This document shows positions 44,350 through 58,200 of a stretch of DNA of 64,000 nt, one piece after another. Positions within the stretch are counted from its first letter, which is position 1. Each line of letters begins with the position of its first letter. Position numbers and translations under genes: made by a program. The DNA lies in contig CP141140.1 in assembly GCA_035235625.1 (NCBI GenBank), forward strand, positions 26,432,685-26,496,684, read 5' to 3'. The DNA comes from Saururus chinensis (lineage: Eukaryota > Streptophyta > Magnoliopsida > Piperales > Saururaceae). Under the pieces are notes generated by a model. That model was given only the letters and a program-made list of their open reading frames with translations, was not told the DNA's origin and did no database searches.

Positions 44350-45177
44350 AGGTTTAAATAGAATAGATCATTAAAAGATAGCTAATAGAATCATGGCAGA
44401 CAAGATCTTAATCACTAAGGTCCATAGGCTCTTAATTTTTTATGGCATGGATAGGGAACAAAATTTAAGAAAAGACTAAAGTTGTATTTGTGATAGTCTA
44501 GCATCTAGTCGAGCGTTGAACTTCTAAATGAGGCAATTATGTCTAGTGAACCTTGAAGTGGAGTTCTCTAGTTGTATATTTACCTTGAAAGGTATGTATA
44601 ATTTAGCTTTTATATGAAAAATTATTTGCTTAAGGAATGATTTTCTTCTCAGCATGTTATTATCAAGATATTTGTTTTTAGTTTCTTACAATTCTACAAC
44701 GTTTACTTATATATTCATCCTTAGCACTGCAAGTTTCAACAAGTAGAAGAATTTTCACAAGGTATCGAGAAGGCCGTAACAATAGAGTAGAGTTTACCCT
44801 TCCAATTTGCTGATGTCTCCTTTATTTAGGTTTGTTTTTAGGCACAAAAAAATATCACTTGTTATTTTGTTAAGTAGAGCATATGTGCCATACAAGTGTC
44901 ATAGTGTAGATCTTGTGACTATTTTAATGTACATAGTATTAAAAATATAATAAAGATATTATCACAAATAAAGGCTATAAAAATTATGGTTATTAAGTCC
45001 TCACTTTAACTTTAAGCATTTTTATAGTTTTATGAATTATTTTTTCACTATATATTATAAAAGGTAACATGACATACTTCTTTCAATGGGAGAAAAAGAA
45101 TTTATAAAATGGATGTGTAAAATTAAAAGCATAACATAATTTTTTAATTTACAAGTTGTATTCAGAGCGTGGAGGGA
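44350..45177. other. Non-coding AT-rich DNA upstream of a gypsy LTR
   Basis: No open frame of interest. Probably a residue of the gypsy interior, as it runs into a polypurine tract (GGAGGGA, 45171-45177). Confidence 0.5.
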
Positions 45178-45600
45178 TGTTGTATCCCGGCCTCTAGGAG
45201 TTGGCCTACTTATTTATTTGCTTAAGTTAGATTTATTGTCATTTCTAATTAGGTTTATTATAATTTATAATTAACTAGTAGTCAGGTCCACTATGGGCCA
45301 CCCCATAGGTTAGGGTCAGTACTATTTAAACTTATGTAATTTTGGATTAGTCAAGCAAGATTAATTCCTATACCTAATTCCCTCTTCTCCCTTACAGTTA
45401 CAGTTGCTCTCTCTCGACATCCCTTTGTCAGCCCTTGCTGCCGGCAAGAGCTTACTGGCCTCACTTCATCTCATTTCTTCTCCCATCTCCGGACTTCCCC
45501 TCTTCCCAGAGTGTGATCCTTATTGGGTTATACCAAAACCCAACCAGACTTGAGCCATTGATATCCCTATTCAGCGGACAGAGGCTTGTGTCATCACAGA
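45178..45600 (+). repeat. Gypsy 3' LTR, right border uncertain
   Basis: TGTTGTATCCCGGCC follows GCGTGGAGGGA, the typical purine tract/LTR junction. TATTTAAAC at about 45328 could be the TATA region. The LTR may end near 45598 (TCATCACA) but there is no partner to confirm this. Confidence 0.55.
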
Positions 45601-46247
45601 AGATGTTCAATAAGATATATCATATTAACCATTTCAGTAGGATTGCTATAAATTTACTCGTTCGTTCTCACCAATGAACTCTGTACATTTTTTTATCGTT
45701 GGCAAAATACTCTCATTCCCTGGAAATTAACACAGTACCATCAGGAATTTGCAAAATTACCTTGAAAGACTTAAAACCCCCATTGACAGCCAACTAATCA
45801 CCGATTATCCCTCATTTCCACCAAAGCATCCAAGGCACACACCTCAATCTCATTCCGTCCATCTAAATTTTATGAGTTCCAAAGTATATTACACATTTAA
45901 ATATTTCCCCTGATATCAATGGGATATGATATCCAGAGTAATTCCATATACCAGCGTTATTATCAATACGATACAAGAAGATGCTTCAAGTAGGGAGAAG
46001 GGGTCTAACAAGGTGAAAATGGCCATAACAAATTCATAACTCCAATACTGCCATCCTTGAGAAGCTGCAAGGCATGGAAGCCATTAATTTATTTGTCATA
46101 TCAATTCTAAAAAGAACCGAGTGGTTTAATTGAATCCAACTTTCAAGTGCCGGATAATTTTCCTAAAAAAGAGCACTGTCAAGTCACAAGCTTAAAAAAG
46201 TGGCTGTAAAAAGATTACCTCATTCGGATACAAACTTCAGCTCTTTG
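45601..46247. other. Region 3' of ECM29
   Basis: About 650 bases between the gypsy LTR and the ECM29 stop codon. The 3' untranslated region and polyadenylation site of ECM29 (minus strand) must start here. No other gene is seen. Confidence 0.6.
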
Positions 46248-49200
46248 TCATGTCTGCGTACTATTCACTGGAAGCGCCTCAAGAAGACTCACGCATTTTC
46301 TTAGCAAAGATTTAGCCTGCTCACTCTTTTCCACCTCATAAAGATGAATCAACTCATTTGTGAAGTCGATTTTCCATCCCTTCTCTGGGGGAACCACTTT
46401 ACATAGCTCAAATATGTCTAAAAGGCACTCAGATGCAGCCACATGAACCTGCATTTAGTACCAGGAAAACCGGATGATAAGCAAGCCTAAACACTGTTAG
46501 CAGTTAAAAACATTTCATAGCAAAAGTATAATTCTCATCCAAAATGAAAGCTTCCACTGGTGATCTATGTAGGTTTATGCATGTCACACACTAAAGACCA
46601 TATTCAGCATTACCTGACAAGGCAAAGTTTTGTTTTGCTTCTAACAATTTTTTTACAGATGGAGCATATTAGTAATTGCAAGTTTGTATATGTTGCGCAT
46701 TATGCAGGACACATTAAGTGGCATACGGACTAGTTAGTGTGTGTTTTGTTTAAACTTAAGGGAATTATTATAATGTGAGTTTACAGCGTCTCTTATAATG
46801 ATGAATTCCTAATCTGTGCTCTATTGAGTATGGCAGTTTTATCTCCCACCTTTTCTTCCTTTTCAAAATTCTTCTCCCTTCACCATTATTGTATTTAGAA
46901 ACAACTATTCATAAATGATGTGCAGATATTAAATGAAAAATTGGAAGAGAAAGAGAGACATCACACCTGACCAATCTTTACCGTCTTTATACACTCAATC
47001 ACTTGAGGTGCCACAGACTGAATCAACTGAACAGAGGAAGATTAATGTGAATAAAATGAGTCAAGATGTCAGAAGCTAAAAGCAAAACAAAATGGCTTCT
47101 GACTCGCCTCACGAATTACTATATTTTTGTCCATGGTTCGAGATGAGTCATCACTTTTGGCAGAAACCAGGTGGAACTTTGAAGAGAGCTCCCTAATTAC
47201 CGAAAACACTGACATCTTGACTGCAGGCAAGTTAAATCCAGAAGGAAATAAGTAAAACAAGGTTTAAACACTGTTGTGCAACTTAGCTACCTCAGGAGGT
47301 TTCTCCCACTAAAAATTGATGCAAGGCAGACTTATACCCGCCAGATATTGAGAATTGCCTTCTTGTTACTAATAAATGTTATAAGTTGGCTAAGTTGAGT
47401 TTGATCAATCTATTACATCTCCTCCTCGGCCCCTCTAATACTCAAGCCTCAAGAAAATTTTCAATGCACAAAAATATTTCCTTACACCAGCCAATGCCAA
47501 AGCGTATTGCAGACAGACAAATTATTTAGGTCTTAAAAAGAAAAAATAGAGCCACATATTTGGCAGCGAACCCATAAGACACCAACTTAACAAATAATTT
47601 TTGTAAATTCCCATACCTTGTATAACTAATTAATCTCTACTATGCATGTTTGCATGTAGTAGACGCAACTCTTGACTATGATGTGCTTTATGAGCTATAT
47701 TACCAAGTTTGCAGCTCTCATTCACTATATATAAAACACTGAATGCCCATCAGACAACAGTTCAAGAATTTGGTCAGGGAAACAGCTCATTGAAGAAATG
47801 CACATCAAAGGAAGCTACAATAGTCCAATTCCTACAGTGCTTGAGCCAATGAAATAAATTGGATAACTTGAAAAATCTAATGTTCACATGGGATCATCCA
47901 TTTCTTCAAGAAAAACAAACAAGAACTAGCAGTTAATAGAAAAACCTGTCCATGAGAAGCCGGGAGCAAGAGCAAGCAGAAATACATGGACCAAGCTTTT
48001 TCCTTGACCAATTAGATCGTGTAAATGTGACACATGGATCAATGCCGTCATACAGTCAGTAACCTTGTCAAGTGGAGTAGAGACACCATCACCAGTTTTG
48101 TCTTGACCTGTACTCAAGCACAGAAAATGGTAGACTTAATACGTAGAACACCAACAACTACAGAATCTTTAATAAATCCACGTCAGAATCAAATATATAA
48201 GGAATTTATTATGTAAGAAACATAAACCAGAAAATCAGATTTGTATCAAGATTAGACTAAGATATGCCAGACTGATTTATAATATTTACTGCTACCTGAT
48301 TCTGCCCCATCACCTATCAGAGGAACCTGTCCAGGTTTGGTCACACTAGTTCGATTGCACTCCTCTAAGAGCAAGGGAAAAACTGATTTAAAGAAATCCG
48401 GATTTTTAAAGGCTTCTATTACCTGGAAACATGCATTAAAAAGTGAATCAAAAGCTAAAAAGTTGCAACACATTATCTGTCATAGAATAGTATAAAATTA
48501 ATAAATAAACAAAACAAAATGACAACTACTCCATTGTACAGGGAGCATAGCCATTCTGAGAATCACAAATTAAGATTCTCATATAAGAAGCTCGATGCTT
48601 TGATTACTATTTCATGCTTTTATATGAAACTCATGCTCTTAAGGATTTATATGAAAGGTCTTGTGAATCCACATGCATTATTGGCACAAGACGTGCAAGA
48701 CCTTCAAAATACATTCTCACAAAAAACATGTAAAGAGGGATAAAAGATTGCCCGATCTTTTTCTATATTACGTCCTAAAATAATAGGACGTAGAAGCAAA
48801 TAATGGGGTATCAATTTGGTTTCAGGTCTCAGTCTTATCAATAAACACCATACTCTAAGAGTATGGAAAAGCCAATGATATCAATCCTCGCACAAAACAT
48901 CAACTGCCTAAATAACTCAATTCTCTATTCATGATATAGTTGTTAGAGTTTATGTACTGTTTTTTCTTAAGTGTTTATATTAGTCTTTATACTATAGAGG
49001 GTAGTTTAGTCATTCTAGATTAGTTTCTATTTTCTTCTTTGTAAACCCTCACTTAAGTGAAGGGCAATTAGGACTTTTCTTTCTTTAGTTTTGCTGGATC
49101 GATCTCTCTTAATGTGAGGATCGTTTTCCCTTTAATGTATGATTCTATTCTCAGAAATACAGAGCTCTAATTAAAAACCCTAGTTCTGATTTTGCTATCA

Positions 49201-52200
49201 TGGTATCGGAGCGCTTAGGTTTCAATCCTCCATCTGTAACCCAAACTTGTTTTTGCGGCGGTATTGTTCACCGCACTGTTCACCTATACATTAGGTGCGC
49301 ACTGTTCACAGGTACTATTCATTGCAGTGTTTACTTGCACTGTTCATCTGTACTGTTTACTGCATTATTTTACTCGTACTGTTCATCGGCACTGTTCGCC
49401 GCACTGTTCATCTGTACTGTTTATCAACTCTGTTAATTGGTGGTGTTAATCAATTTTGTTACTATGGATATGTTGGACAAACATGACAATCTTCAAGCAG
49501 TCAGTGTATGCCTGAACGGTAACAACTATTCTTATTGGAGCTATGTTATGAGTAATTTTATAATAGGGAAAGGGTTGTGGAACTATATTGATGGTTCCAC
49601 TGTGGAACCTGTTATGCAAGCAGATGTCAAAGCAGAGGAGTTTTCAAAACAATGTTCTGAATGGCATATGTATAATGCCAAAATACTCACTTGGATAAAT
49701 AATTCAGTAGATCTCACTATTGGTCTACAATTAGCCAAGTTCAAGACCGCCAAGGCTGCATGGGATTATTTGGCTTCATTATATGTGCAGTCTAATTATG
49801 CTAAGCTTTATCAGCTTGAATTGGTTCTTCGCTCTACTCGACAAGGAGATAGATCTATTCAGGATTTCTATGCTTCCATGACCACTATCTGGGATCAGCT
49901 TGCACTTATGGAACCAGTTGAAATTTCTGCTTCTGCTACCTTACTTCGGTATCGTGAGGACTGTCGGGTTGTTCAACTTCTTATGGCCTTACGAGATGAA
50001 TATGAGGTCATTCGGGGTTCTATTTTACATCGATCTCCATTGCCTGCTGTTGCTACTGCAGTTAATGAATTAATTGCAGAGGAAACTAGATTGAAGATTT
50101 TCAGTGGCTCACACTCCCCTAGTCCGACTGTTTTGGCCGCTTCATCTAATGCACCTATTCAAGTATCTGGTAAGCCTAAACCTCGTACTGCTATAAATGA
50201 ATGCAATTATTGTCATCAAAAAGGCCACTAGAAAAAGGATTGTCCACAACGCCCACAACAAACTGGTCGTCAATCTACTAGTTTACAGCCATCTGGTCGT
50301 CCCTTTCCTGGACAGTTCACAGCTTCTCAGCCAGCCCGTACCTTTCAGCAAAATCATGGACAAAGGTTCACTGGGGGTCGACCCACCGCTGCCAATACAT
50401 TCCCTGATATACCAACTGAAGCCTCTTGTGCATCCTCACCATCAGTTGCCTCCACTCCTGAACTCCAGTCTCTCTTAGCAGATTTGACTCGTCTACTTGG
50501 TACTTCTACCACTCCCTCTACTTTATCTGTCTCAGACTCAGGTTTGTTTCTTCCCTCTGACTCTATTCGTCTTACCCATTCTGACTGGATATTTGACTTT
50601 GGCGCTACACATCATATGACGCCTGATGATTCCTTTTTTGTCGAGTGTGGAGATTCATCTCACTTTACTGCTGTCCGTGTAGCCAATGGCACAACCATGC
50701 CCTTGTCTGGCTTGGGCTCTATTCAATCTCTATCACTTTCCGTTTCTGATGTCTTACATGTTCCACAATTAACTGTTGGTCTTTTATTTGTCAGTCAACT
50801 CACTAAGCTCGGTTACACTGTTTTATTTTCCTCTTCTAGTTATATTGTGCAGGACCCGAAGACAGGCAGGCAGATTGGGACAGGCCGTAGTGTTGGGGGT
50901 CTCTACACATTGGATCAACTACATGCACCTCCCTCTGTTGCTGCTCATTCTACTTTGGGGGACTTGCATCTTCGTTCTTATTCTTCATTGTTTTATTTGT
51001 GGCATTCACGGTTGGGACATGTTTCTAAGTCTAGGCTACAATATTTAGTTTGTTCTGGTGCTTTAGGAACTTTGCCAATTGTGATATTTCCTTTTGTAGT
51101 GGTTGTAAACTTTCTAAATTATTTGCACTTCCATTCACCTTAAGTGATTCTCTTTCTGCTAATCCATTTGATCTGGTTCATTCTGATGTATGGGGACCTG
51201 CTCCGGTTGCTACCAAGGGTGGTTCCAAATATTATGTTGTGTTTGTAGATGATTGTACTCGCGATTCTTGGGTTTATCTTATGCGTTGTAGATCTGATTT
51301 TCTTTTGATTTATCGTGAGTTTATTGCAATGGTGCGTACTCAGTTCAATGCAGTTGTTAAGTGCTTCCGCTCTAACTCGGGTGGTGAGTATTTATCTTCT
51401 AAATTTAAGGCTCTTCTAACAACTGAAGGGACAACACATCAATTATCTTGCCCTCACACGCCACAATAGAATGGTGTTGCTGAAAGGAAGCATCGCCACA
51501 TTTTGGAGACTGCGCGCTCACTACTCTCTGCTTCTGTTCCTTCTATTTTTTGGGGTGAAGCTGTTCTTACTGCTATTTACTTGATCAACCGCATTCCTTC
51601 ATCCTTGACGGTCGGTAAGTCCCCTTTCGAATGCTTATACAATACCAAACCCGATTATCAGTCTATGCGTGTGTTTGGTTGTGCTTGTTATGTTTTACTT
51701 CCTGCTATTGAACGTTCAAAACTATCTGCACGATCTAAGTTATGCGTATTTTTAGGATATGGTGTTGGTCAGAAAGGGTATCGATGTTATGATCCGTTGT
51801 GCAACAAGTTGTATATTTCTCGGCATGTTGTGTTTGTTGAACGTCTCTTTTATTATAAGATCCCTCATCGTGATTCTCTTGTTGATCGCTCGAATTTGCT
51901 TTACGTTGATCCTTTTCCTCCATGTATTTCTGATGATTGCAACAAGTCTATGGATGTGTCTACTCTTGTTCCTTCTTGTCCACCTACTACGCAAGTTTAC
52001 CAACGTAGAATGCAAAGCTCCAGGGCCCCATTGGTGTTGCCTCCTCCAATTGCCCCTGATGTAGATCAACCTCGTGCCCTTGTACCTGTTCAAGAGCCTA
52101 GACGTAGTCTACGTTTGGTTGGCCTTCCTCCGGCTCTGCCTGCTCCCCTTGCTGCCTCTCTGCCTTCGGATTCTATTGGTCCCTTGTGTCTTTTGATGCT

Positions 52201-55200
52201 CGGTATGCGTGCTCCTCTTCTTTCTATACTTCTCATTTCCTTAATTTTTTGTCTGTCATTCACTCTTTTCATGAGCCTCAGTCCTACAAAGAGGCTTCTA
52301 GTGATCCCAATTGGCAGCAGGCTATGCAAGATGAGTTATCTGCTTTGCACAAGACTGGAACATGGGAGTTGGTTTCTCTTTCGCTTGGTAAGAATGTCAT
52401 TGGGTGTAAGTGGGTTTTCAAAATCAAGACCAAGTCCGATGGTTCTCTTGAAAGGTACAAGGCTCGGCTGGTTGCCAAAGGATTTGCTCAGGAATATGGG
52501 ATTGATTATGAGACATTTGCTCCAGTTGCCAAAATGACTTCTGTTCGCACACTTATATCTGTTGTCGCCGTTCATAAGTGGCCCCTCTATCAGATGGATG
52601 TCAAAAATGCATTTCTCAATGGTGATTTGTCTGAGGAAGTTTACATGAAACCTCCTCCCGGCCTTCCTCATAAGCACAGACAAGTTTGTCGTCTTCGGCG
52701 TGCCTTATATGGTCTCAAGCAAGCCCCACGTGCTTGGTTTGAGAAGTTTAGTGCATCATTACTACATTTGGGTTTCACTGTCAGTGCTCATGATTCAGCT
52801 TTATTCCTTAGAGACTCTCCATTTGGGTGTATTGTTCTCCTTTTGTATGTTGATGATATGATTCCCACTGGTAGTGATAGTGCCGGTATCTCTTCTCTCA
52901 AACGACAATTGATGGAGCTGTTTGAGATGAAAGATCTTGGGTTTCTTCATTATTTCTTGGGAATTGAGGTTGCTTACTCTTCTCGGGGTTATCTTTTGTC
53001 TCAGTCCAAGTATGCCTCTGATGTTATTGCTCGTTCTGGGTTATCTAATTCTCGTGTGATGGCTACTCCTATGGAACTCAACTTGAAATTGGATTGTTTG
53101 GATGGTACTTCCCTTGATGATCCTACTCGGTATCGGAAAATTGTTGGTTCTTTAGTTTATCTCACTGTCACTCGCCCTGATATTCAGCATGCTGTACATA
53201 TTGTCAGTCAGTTTTCCTCGGCTCCACACTCTACACATTGGGCTGCAGTTCTTTGCATACTTCGCTATGTGCAGGGTACTTTACATTATAGTGTACTTCT
53301 TTCCTCCTCGTCTGCTCTTGCTCTTCATGCCTACTCCGATGCTGATTGGGCTGGTGATGTTGTTGATCGCAAATCTACTACTGGTTATTGTGTCTTTCTC
53401 GGTGATTCTCTCATCTCCTGGAAGAGCAAGAAGCAGGATGCTGTTGCTCGGTCTACTACTGAGGCTAAATATCGGGCTATGTCCAACACTACTGCTGAGA
53501 TTGTGTGGCTCCGTTGGTTGTTAGCTGATATGGGTGTCTCTATCATTGCTCCCACTCCCATGTATTGTGATAATAAGAGCGCCATTCAGATTACTCACAA
53601 TTCTGTGTTCCACCACCGTACCAAGCATTTAGAGATTGATTGCCACTTTGTGCGTCATCATTTACATGCTGGGAATGTTTCTCCAATTGGCCGACTTCTT
53701 CACCAAAACTCATACGGTGGCCCGCTTTCAATTTTTGTTGAGCAAACTCTCGATTATCACTACATCTAGAGTTTGAGAGGGGGTGTTAGAGTTTATGTAC
53801 TGTTTTTTCTTAAGTGTTTATATTAGTCTTTATACTATAGAGGGTAGTTTAGTCATTCTAGATTAGTTTCTATTTTCTTCTTTGTAAACCCTCACTTAAG
53901 TGAAGGGCAATTAGGACTTTTCGTTCTTTAGTTTTGCTGGATCGATCTCTCTTAATGTGAGGATCGTTTTCCCTTTAATGTATGATTCTATTCTCAGAAA
54001 TACAGAGCTCTTCTCATTAAAAACCCTAGTTCTGATTTTGCTATCAATAGTCATCAATTTAAATGTCTTCTTAGCATATAGCACAGCTTAATAGAGTCAC
54101 TTGAACCACAAGTTATCAAATTTTAGTTCATCATAAAGTTATCAATTTAATTTACTTAATAAACAATTAGCATTGGAAAGATTTAACTAGTGAAAACTCC
54201 AGGCTACACTACACGCCCAGGTGTGATCCAATATTATTCCCCTGAACCACAGGAGAATAGACTGATTCCAAAATCATGTTTGCAAATTCGAACTACCTTT
54301 TCTCTTTAATTCACGAGTACAAGTACAAACTCAATCTTACTGTTAAGTGCAGAAATCCTTACTGATACAGTTGGGATCAGGTTCTGGTAGTTATGATGCT
54401 TTAATTTTCTATAGAATTATTACAAAATCATCTGGACCAGCTAAATTTAGCACAAACTATCCTTACCTCATACCAGCATCTACTTACCCGTATGTAAGTC
54501 CACATATAAGTTTTACCATGTTGAAGGGAAAAAATACCTGCTGTAGGCAGGAGAAAGCTGCTTCTCGGTAGGATTTCGATTTCTTCGTGCATGCTGATAA
54601 TATAACAGAGAGAATGGTATTTGTATCTTCAGAAGATATGGCTTTGTTACTTGCCGAACACAGAGAAGAAATAGCATACAAAATAACCTCCTTTCCCTAC
54701 CAAACAGAAGAAAATGACAACATAGAAGGTAGTTTAGAATAAGAACCTACAAAACAGTAATTCATTTTTAGACCATTTGCCAAAGCAATTTTCCTATCTT
54801 GCAAACTATAATAACATTACTAACCTTTCAAAAGTTATGATTTTCAATTGCAGAAGGGTTATTTTCCTACCAATTGCTCACATAGAATGTCGTATTGAGA
54901 ACTTTACATCTAGGCTCAATTATCCCATGCATCAAGCGTACCAGGGGATGTGAAAGTATAAATTTGTTTGAGCTAATTTGGTCTTACTTTTATTCACCAA
55001 TTCCAGTTAGACTCAATCTTTTCTAAGAATGTTAATGTGACCATTGAACTTATCCCCACTAATCAGTGATGTGGCTACTTTATTCATTCTGCTAATTTAT
55101 GAACCATACTTACTAGTCACCAAATGACTTCATAAAACGTTTCTTCTCAACAACTCAATCCACATCCTCTTATAGATCTCATAGCATATTCAGGACAGGT

Positions 55201-58200
55201 TTTAATATACATGATTTGTTTAATTCATCTATTTATATGAATCTCCTTTTTACAAACTGCAACAGAGATCCCAGATAAAACCTTGCCTTGACTGAGATAA
55301 TTAACATTATGATCATAATGAACTGTTACTGTATTTGATATAAAGTCCTCCCATCCCTAACAGCTTAAGCTTTTTCTTTTCAGCTTAATCTTTAAGTTAA
55401 GCAGTTAACTGACATGGTATCAAAGCAAAGGTTCTGGTTTCAAATCCCATTGCACGTGTGTGCCCTGTTGTGTGCTTGTCCCCTGTGTGTGAGTTCGTGT
55501 GCCATGCTTAGTAGTGTTTGGACGTGCAGGGGGCGCATTAGTGAAGTAAAAGAAATAGTTCTCCCTTCCCAGCAGTAAGCTGAGAAAGTTGATTAGAAGT
55601 ACATAAGCCATGTAACTAACAAAAGTATACAAAATCCATTATAACGATGGCAATGATAATCTGATAATACATGAGCTCGATCTGATATTTTCTTACCTCC
55701 CATAAGCGCCCAGGAACTTCTTTAAGAAGACATTTGAGCAGGTCAACATGAAAAGCAGAAACGGACTCGCCCAAAACTTCACTCAGTTTTTTTATAGCTT
55801 TTGCAGACTAAAAACCATGACAAAAACCAAAAATCATAAAGGTGCATGAGAACAGTAAAATAAATAAAAGTGTAACAGTTATGTTTGTAAGTACATTGTA
55901 TCCATTCTATTAAAAATATTCCAGGATAACAATTGATAAATTGAAACTACAAAAGTTGATGTCCCTAACTGATTTACTGAATCAGGTATGTCACATACTC
56001 TTCCACTGATTATACAGTATAGAACTAGGGCGTAAAAAGGAAAATGAAAAGTTTATATCCATATCTTCCTTCTTCTAACTCACCTATTGATAATTTATTC
56101 TTTCTTACATGGAGGTTATTAGATTTTTTGGATGTCTGTTTGTTTGTCTATCTGCATCTGTTTGTTGGGTTGTTCTGGGCTTGATATACACCATTGGGCC
56201 ATTTCTCAAAAGTTCAAGCTGTTAAGAAATGGCCCAACAGTGTATATCAAGCCCTCGCCCAACAAAGGATGCAGATAGATGAGGTGCTAAGGAATGGCCC
56301 AATAATGCCTATTAAGCCCAGACCTGCCCAACAAACAGATGAAGATGGACACTCGGACAGACATTATCCAAAAAGGTTAAACCATGCTTTTGAATCTTGG
56401 TTTTAGATCTGACTCACTGATGCCTTGAGTATACGTTGTTTGTCCTCTCAGTGTCACCAAAAGCCTCCACCTTTATAAGTTTGGGAAGCATTTCTACTTT
56501 GTACAAGTACAGCAGCAGTTTCTATCAGAGGTGGGCTTCAAGTCCACCTGCATGACCTTTTTTTGGTGACACACTGGTCCCTTGAATTCTGCCTTAAATC
56601 AGGGATGGATGTCAATAACCAACCTTTTCCGTAGAATTCTTCTAAAGTGCTTCACATCATAATCATCTATTACACAGATGTTGATGTGAATTTTCAAAAT
56701 TCTTGAATCCATCAGAAGTTAAAACTGCTATTGGATTGGTAAAAGCAGTATATATGAGGGCACCTTCTCCACCAAATTCCTCCTTAACATGTAGGATGGT
56801 CATCTCTCTCTCCTCTATGACACAAATGTCAATGTGACTTTGCAAAATTCTTGAAGCCATCAGATGTCAAAACTTCTATTGGATTGGCAAAAGCAATACA
56901 CATGAGGGCTCCTGGTCCACTGAATCTCCATCTCTCTCTCTCTCTAATTGAAAATGCCCCTATGATGCTTTGCACATTGCATCCTGAACTTGAAAAGAGT
57001 AAGTTCTAGATGAGGTAAATTAATTGCCTGTCTAGCAAAACAGGAGTATAAGCATATTTGCTTTTGGCAAGTTAACTAACTGTCAAGTAAAACAAGAGTA
57101 TCAGCATCTGATTTCTGATTAAGGCCTTCTTTGACTTAAACCTGGCTGAATCTGGCATTTCAGGTGAACAGAGGCAAAGAAAAAACTAGAGTTATAAGTT
57201 AAATTTAACATTGTACACTTCAAGGGGGACTGCCTCCTACAATTTCCTGCTGAAGGGGATCTGCCTCTTCTGAACCTCACAGAAGTTTCCTAATGAAAAA
57301 CTCTCAACTGTTCCATTTCGTAGCAAAGTCTTGATAAATATGGATTTCTGATACTAGGATAACCATCACATTTCTTATGTATAAATTAGAAACAACTCAT
57401 GACAACCGATATATTTATTATAACTTCCTCATAATTTTGTTAGGGTCTGTTTGGATTGGTGGAAAGCGGGGTAAAGGAAATGAATCTTCTTAAAATCTCT
57501 CTGTTTCCACTGTTTGGTGTAACGGGAAAAAAAAAACTAGGGTGAAAAGTGAGAGAAAATGGATGCAAATTTGGCCTAAAAATTTTTCACCCATCAACCT
57601 ATAGATTTCAGGAGAAAATCATTGTACTAAATACTTATGTCTTACTCCTACTACCACCACCATTGCGATCCCCGCCGCCGCCGCCACCGTCACCGCCACT
57701 ATCGCCACCGCCGCCACCACCAATGCCACCGCCACCACCACCACCGATGCCACCACCGCCACCACCATCGCACCACCACCGCCGCCGCCACCATTTCTGT
57801 TACTACATCTGCCGCCACCACCACCACAATCGCCGCCACCACCACCACAATCGCCGCCACCACCACCACCGCTGCTGCCACCACCACCGCCGCTGCCACC
57901 ACCGCCGCTGCCACCACCACCACTATTGCCACCACCGCAGCTGCCACCATCGCCACCGCCACCACTACCACTACCGTCACTACTACCACCACCACCACTA
58001 CTATTACCACCACCGCCGCTACCACTATTGTCACTATCCATTTTCTCTACATCATTTGTGTAACCAAACAGTGGAAAGTAATTAGAAATCTCCTAATTTC
58101 TCTTTTACCTGGATTCACTTTCTCTTTCCCTTTCTCCCCTTTCCACCAATCCAAATAAACACTTAGAGTTTAGGTTGCTATCAAGAGTTGATGACATCTA

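Larger units (their letters stand above)
48941..54046 (+). mobile_element. Ty1/copia retrotransposon 'copia B', complete and recent
   Basis: 5.1 kb with 260/263-bp LTRs, primer-binding site, gag, protease, integrase, RT, RNase H and polypurine tract, flanked by the perfect 5-bp duplication ATAGT (48936-48940 and 54047-54051). The LTRs differ by about one substitution and a short indel, so it inserted recently. Domain order is copia. It lies antisense within an ECM29 intron. Gag-pol carries point stops and a few frameshifts, so this copy is not autonomous. Confidence 0.95.
48423..54537 (-). other. ECM29 intron hosting copia B
   Basis: 6.1-kb intron with GTATTTTTT donor (54537) and TTTCCAG acceptor (48423). 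Without copia B and one target duplication it would be about 1.0 kb. Nothing else coding is seen. Confidence 0.85.

Noticed and set aside
57549..58158. Long frames rich in Pro/His/Thr (plus) or Gly/Ser/Val (minus)
   Set aside because: Translation of a CCACCN simple repeat within a MITE.
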